Below, piece by piece: positions 59,796-64,000 of a stretch of DNA of 64,000 bases (the stretch's first letter is position 1; each line of letters begins with the position of its first letter). The DNA comes from Nicotiana tabacum (Eukaryota > Streptophyta > Magnoliopsida > Solanales > Solanaceae). Position numbers and translations under genes: made by a program. The notes below the pieces were generated by a model that saw only the letters and a program-made list of their open reading frames with translations, ran no database searches and was not told the origin of the DNA. Where the stretch lies: positions 107,272,001 through 107,336,000 of the forward strand of contig NC_134102.1 in assembly GCF_000715075.1 (NCBI RefSeq). Direction: 5' to 3'.

Positions 59796-61748
59796 ATGCA
59801 GACTGCGAGATTTCCTCCGGGGAACAACAGAGCTCATGAACCATCAACCAGAAGGAGTAATGATTAGATGGTGTCAAAGCCTTCATTTGCAGCCACAATT
59901 CAGGAAAAATTAAAAACTTTAACTAATGGTAAATCTGCCATCGAAATAAGACATGGTTCTTACCTAGGTAAGCCAAGTGTTTTCTTTTTTGCCGAAGATT
60001 ATTTCATAAATTTAGCTAAGGAATGCAAATTTACTATCATTGGTAAGTTCTTGAGAGGAAAACCTACGATAGAGGAGATTAGGAAAATCTTTTTTAGGAA
60101 GTTCCATATGACTAGTGCTGTTAAAATTGCATATTTTGACCCCCAGCATATTTACATTGATATATCTAATGAAGTAGATTATAATCACATCTGATTCAAA
60201 GAATACATAGACATTGGGGATGCACCAATGAATATTCTAAAATGGACACGGGATTTTAAACCAAAAGAGGAAACAACCATGGTACCGGTCTGGATTTTAA
60301 TTCATGAATTACCTTGACATTTGTTCAAGTGGAAAATTGTCTCGAGGATGGTAAGAGAGATTGGTGTTGCGGTTGCTCCTGACATGACAACCAAGACTTA
60401 ACCAGATATGGTTAGGATACAAAAGAATGGATGGAACTGATGATGACAAGTGGCTCGATATTGAATATGAAAAAGTTCCAAGTTACTATATGTACTGTAA
60501 AATACAGGGACATCTTGAAATTCAGTGCAGAAATAAAATCAGGGATGAAAGAATCAAGGTACAAAGCGAGGAACAAAAAAAGAAAGAAGTACAAAATAAA
60601 GTTGATGATGAATTCCAAACTATGAATAGAAGAAATGGATCAAAAATGAAGTTTGTCCAACTACCAAGCACCAAAACAAGGAATATCATCAGAGTACAAA
60701 TATTTATAATTCAACAAAGGCGAATAAAGAAACAGCAAAACATCAACAAGCCAAGGAATGCAATCAAGGTGATGGAATCCAAGAGGCAACAACAGTACAA
60801 AAGGTTGGAAGAAATATTGGCATCAGTGTCATTGAGCCTAAAGATACTCAACAGTTTCCAACAATTAAGGAGGTTCTGGGAAAAGAAAAAAGAAAACTAG
60901 AGGATGATGAAAACAACAATACATGCCTTGTAACAAAGGAGGGCCAAGATGAAGGCAATAAAGATCACACGGAAAACTACACTGAGGCAAATAACAAGCA
61001 GAAAAAGAGGAACAGAACGAAGAAACAAAGGAAAAATGAAATTGAGGAGGCAAGTGTGGTCCAGGCAGAAGGTAATAATCAACCATATGCCACAAGCCAA
61101 GATAAGAAAGAAATGGTTGACAATATGGATTTCTCAATGCAAAGAGAGAATGGACATACAATGAAACATGTGGTACAACCAAATGTATCTTACCCGCAAT
61201 ATGATATTAATCAAACCAACTTGAATAAGCAAACTAGTGAGACTACTATTGGAGTTGATCATGGAGAAATCCAAAACAACTATCTTAAACTCATTAATGG
61301 CACAAATTTAGAAGAGGAACATAGTAGTGGTTTTGAATATAATATGGAGAATGGGCAACAATCAGATTCATCTTATGAAGAAAAGGAAGGCTCAGTGGAA
61401 GTGGACTATTAAGATGAAATACGTTCAGAAGCAAGTGATGAATATTCAAGTATGGATAGTGATGAAAAAGCAAGTGAAGAATCTACAGATCTAATAGAGG
61501 AATCTAATAGTGCAACAATTAATGTTCAAGAAAACATATTGGTGGAGACTTTTTGCTCACAATCACTGGTGGATGTTAATGTGACCTCAGAGGTTGACAA
61601 TTCCATCAAAGGTAGGAGCAGGGGTAGAGATAAAGGAAATAGCAGAGGGGGCAGCCAAACAATACGAGGAAGGGGCGGTAAGCACCTTAAACAACAGTCT
61701 GTGGGATCTTCACAGGCAAAACACTTGTCAAATGTATCCAATGATTAA
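59796..61748 (+). pseudogene. LINE ORF1, DUF4283/zinc-knuckle RNA-binding protein, decayed
   Basis: ORF1 proteins of plant L1 elements bind the element RNA. From MQTARFPPGNNRAHE (59796) a stop at 59865 comes before SFAATIQEKLKTL. The DUF4283-like core follows (FTIIGKFLRGKPTIEEIR to about 60194, and VPVWILIHELP after a stop). A frameshift near 60425 leads to the knuckle YYMYCKIQGHLEIQC (about 60487), in which the first Cys of C-X2-C is Tyr. After a further frame change come Gln/Glu-rich sequence (61056-61412) and an Arg/Gly-rich tail (GRSRGRDKGNSRGGSQ) ending at 61748. An alternative N-terminal frame, Pro/Thr/Lys-rich, is open at about 59430-59730. The last seven bases before the stop overlap the start of ORF2. 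Confidence 0.8.
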
Positions 61749-64000
61749 GTCTCTCTTTTGGAATATTAGAGGCATTAACTCTAATGGTGCCCTGGAGAGA
61801 TTAAATCAATTAGTCAGATCACAAAATATCCCATTTGTAGCTATATGTGAGCCATTCCATAAAGCTGATAAATTAGATAAATACAGGAGAATTCTAGGTT
61901 TTCAAAATGCTCATTCAAATAGCAATAGTAAAATATGGATCTTTTGGAATGATTCAGTGAATTGTAGTGTGATAGAGGAGAATGAACAACAAGTCACATG
62001 TTCTGTCAGTTGGGATGGAGTTGCAGTACTAATTTCTTCTGTATACGCTAAGTGTGATTCAGATTAGAGGAAAGGACTTTGGGATAGCTTGAAGGACATT
62101 GCATATAAGTACAACATTCCTTGGTTAATTGGTGGAGATTTCAACTGTATTTTGGATCTTTGTGAGAAGAAAGGTGGTCGACCACATAGTATGACCAAGA
62201 GCCTACCATTTCTTGAATGTATTATGGATTGTGAACTGTTAGACCCTGGTTTCTCAGGTTCAAATTTTACTTGGTGTAATGGATGGTGTCCCGCGAAGAA
62301 GATATGGAAAAGATTGGACAAAGTTCTAGTAAATCATGACTGGATGAACTTGTTTGATTCTACTAGTGTAAATCACTTGATCAGGACAGGATCTGACCAT
62401 TCCCACTCTTTACTATGGCAAAATCAATAGAAAGGGAACCTATAAAGTACTTTAGATTTCTAGATTTCTGGACGAAACAAGAAGACTTCAAAGCAGTGGT
62501 GGAACTAGCTTGGGGTATTGATGTACATGGATCACCAATGTGGAGATTTCATTTAAAACAGAATAATACTTGTAAGAAGTTGTCCGAATGGTCTGAGACT
62601 ACTATTGGCAATACTTTTGATAAGGTTAAAGATCTAGAAGGCAGAGTAGCTGATTTAGAAGCCAACTTAATTACTGATAATAATGAGTTGACTAGAACTT
62701 CCTTAAATGAAGTTAATGCATTGCTGATTAGAGCCTATAAGAAGGAGGAATCATTTTGGAAGCAAAAATATGGAGTAAAATGGTTTGTGGAAGGGGAAGT
62801 AAACTCAAAGTTTTTTCATTCAGTGGTTAAGGGTTAAAAAAATAGGCTTACTTTGAAGAAGACAAGGAAGGACTATGGATGTTGGGTTGACGGGGAGGAG
62901 GATGTTGCCAGATAAGCTATTTCTTTCTTTCAGAGACAATTCAAAAAGGAAAGTTGTCATAATGACTTTTCGGTTCTGAGTTGTATCCCTAAAACCATTA
63001 AGGAAGTAGATAATGATAGATTAACAACATTACCTACTTTGGAGGAACTGAAAGATGTGGTGTTCTCTATGAGTTCACAGAGTGCTCCAGGCCCTGATGG
63101 AGTCTCGGGGAAATTCTACCATTCATGCTGGAAAATCATAAAGGATGACCTACTACTAATGATTCTTGACTTTTTTGCAGGCACTGATATACCAAAGGCA
63201 CTCACTCACACTTTTCTGGTACTTCTACCTAAGATGGATAGCCCATAGTCTTTTACTGAACTAAGACCAATAAGTCTTAGTAATTTCTCATGCAAGATCA
63301 TCTCTAAATTGATGAATCAGAGATTAAGTCCTCTGATGCAGAAATTGGTATCTCCTAATCAGACAGGGTTTATCAAAGGAAGGTCTATCACAGAAAATAT
63401 TATGTTGACACAAGATATGATTCACAATATAAATGAATCATCACTTGCTGGGAATGTAGTTTTGAAATTGTATGGCCAAAGCATATGATAGGGTCTCTTG
63501 GGAATATCTCTATCAAATGCTTAGGCAAATGGTATTTTCAGAATATTGGATAGACATGGTGTGGAGGCTCCTGACTAATGTGTGGTACTATATAAACATA
63601 AATGGAGTTAGGCGTGGCTTCTTCAAATCTAGCAGAGGAATCAAGCAAGGGGGTCCTCTTTCTCCATCCCTCTTTGTGATTGGTGCATAATTATTGTCGA
63701 AACTAATGGATAGCTTAATTGGTTTAGGATTTATTCCATACTTTATAAAAAAAGAAGGGTTCCACCATCACTCATCTGTGATATGCAGATGACACCATAC
63801 TCTTCTCATCTTGCGACTCATTATCGTTAAATATGATGATGGACCAGTTGAGGCTCTATGAACAAGTTTCGGGACAGTTGGTGAATAAAGAAAAATCTGG
63901 ATTCTATACTTCTGCTCAGGATAATGATCCTAGAATACCTGAAATACAAAGGATCACTAGCTTCCCTAATTGTCCATTTCCTATACAGTATTTGGGATGT
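61741..64000 (+). pseudogene. LINE ORF2, endonuclease and reverse transcriptase, decayed, incomplete
   Basis: The ATG at 61741 starts MIKSLFWNIRGI. The endonuclease of the APE type (61741-62405) shows the boxes WNIRG, AICEP, GGDFNCIL, KRLDKVLVN and SDHSHS and nicks target DNA; a stop at 62065 interrupts it. A linker with SFWKQKYGVKWFVEG (about 62755) follows, then the RT: APGPDGVSGKFY, LRPISLSN, GFIKGRSITENIML, AYDRVSWEYL (after a frame change near 63465), IKQGGPLSPSLF and the catalytic YADDTILF (about 63788, after a frame change near 63780). Stops occur at 62428, 62835, 62912, 63246 and 63688. The frame then continues to the window end. The order and boxes are those of plant L1-clade LINEs. 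Confidence 0.9.

Larger units (their letters stand above)
59390..64000 (+). mobile_element. L1-type LINE, decayed, runs past window end
   Basis: ORF1 (RNA-binding, DUF4283-like) is followed by an overlapping ORF2 with endonuclease and reverse transcriptase. The 5' border is not sharp; Pro/Thr-rich frames start at about 59397. The 3' end, poly-A tail and any target duplication lie beyond 64000. Confidence 0.85.

Overview
The window is plant nuclear DNA and is almost entirely transposable elements. The repeat families, the degenerate antisense SINE and the LTR types (starting TGTAACGACCCG or ending in GGGGACTATC|TGTATA junctions) resemble those I know from Solanaceae, most likely Nicotiana. That assignment is inference; no database was searched. 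Only two non-transposon genes are visible: an intact tRNA-Gly(UCC) at 35240-35311 and an L-type lectin receptor kinase gene at 48476-50643 (minus). The kinase half of that gene reads cleanly, but its lectin half is broken.

Layout. (1) 1-18095 is a nest of Ty3/gypsy elements. A 9.9 kb long-LTR element (88-10030) has LTRs, a primer site and a polypurine tract but no recognisable gag-pol. It lies inside the antisense gene of an older Tat-type element (1-87 plus 10031-12429). A second, internally deleted Tat-type element (11906-18095) shares an LTR with it and carries an Ac-like hAT insertion (16496-17461). (2) 18096-22176 is AT-rich spacer with MITEs, a hAT-like end and a 114-bp duplication. (3) 22177-34279 is a full-length but decayed Tat element: LTR, gag-pol on plus, an array of about 25 units of 49/52 bp, a spliced antisense ORF on minus, LTR. 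(4) 34280-36523 is AT-rich spacer with the tRNA and a degenerate SINE. (5) 36524-48391 is a second full-length Ty3/gypsy element with 0.9 kb LTRs, decayed gag-pol and four different tandem-repeat blocks in its 3' region. It ends 84 bp downstream of the receptor kinase stop codon. (6) 48476-50643 is the receptor kinase. (7) 51581-58220 is a 5'-truncated Tekay/Del-type chromovirus on minus with one 2.6 kb LTR. (8) 58221-59390 is spacer with a hAT-like end. (9) From about 59390 to the window end is a decayed L1-type LINE on plus, with ORF1, endonuclease and reverse transcriptase.

How the parts relate. Each autonomous-type element carries, or once carried, its own capsid, protease, reverse transcriptase/RNase H and integrase. 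All are interrupted by stops or frameshifts, so none looks able to move by itself. The most coherent unusual signal is the antisense gene of the three Tat-type elements. In the two copies whose whole gene lies in the window the same four exons with GT/AG borders can be read, although the proteins are strongly diverged; the third copy shows the first three exon borders before a nested insertion. The other striking theme is the repeated birth of tandem arrays in retrotransposon 3' regions.
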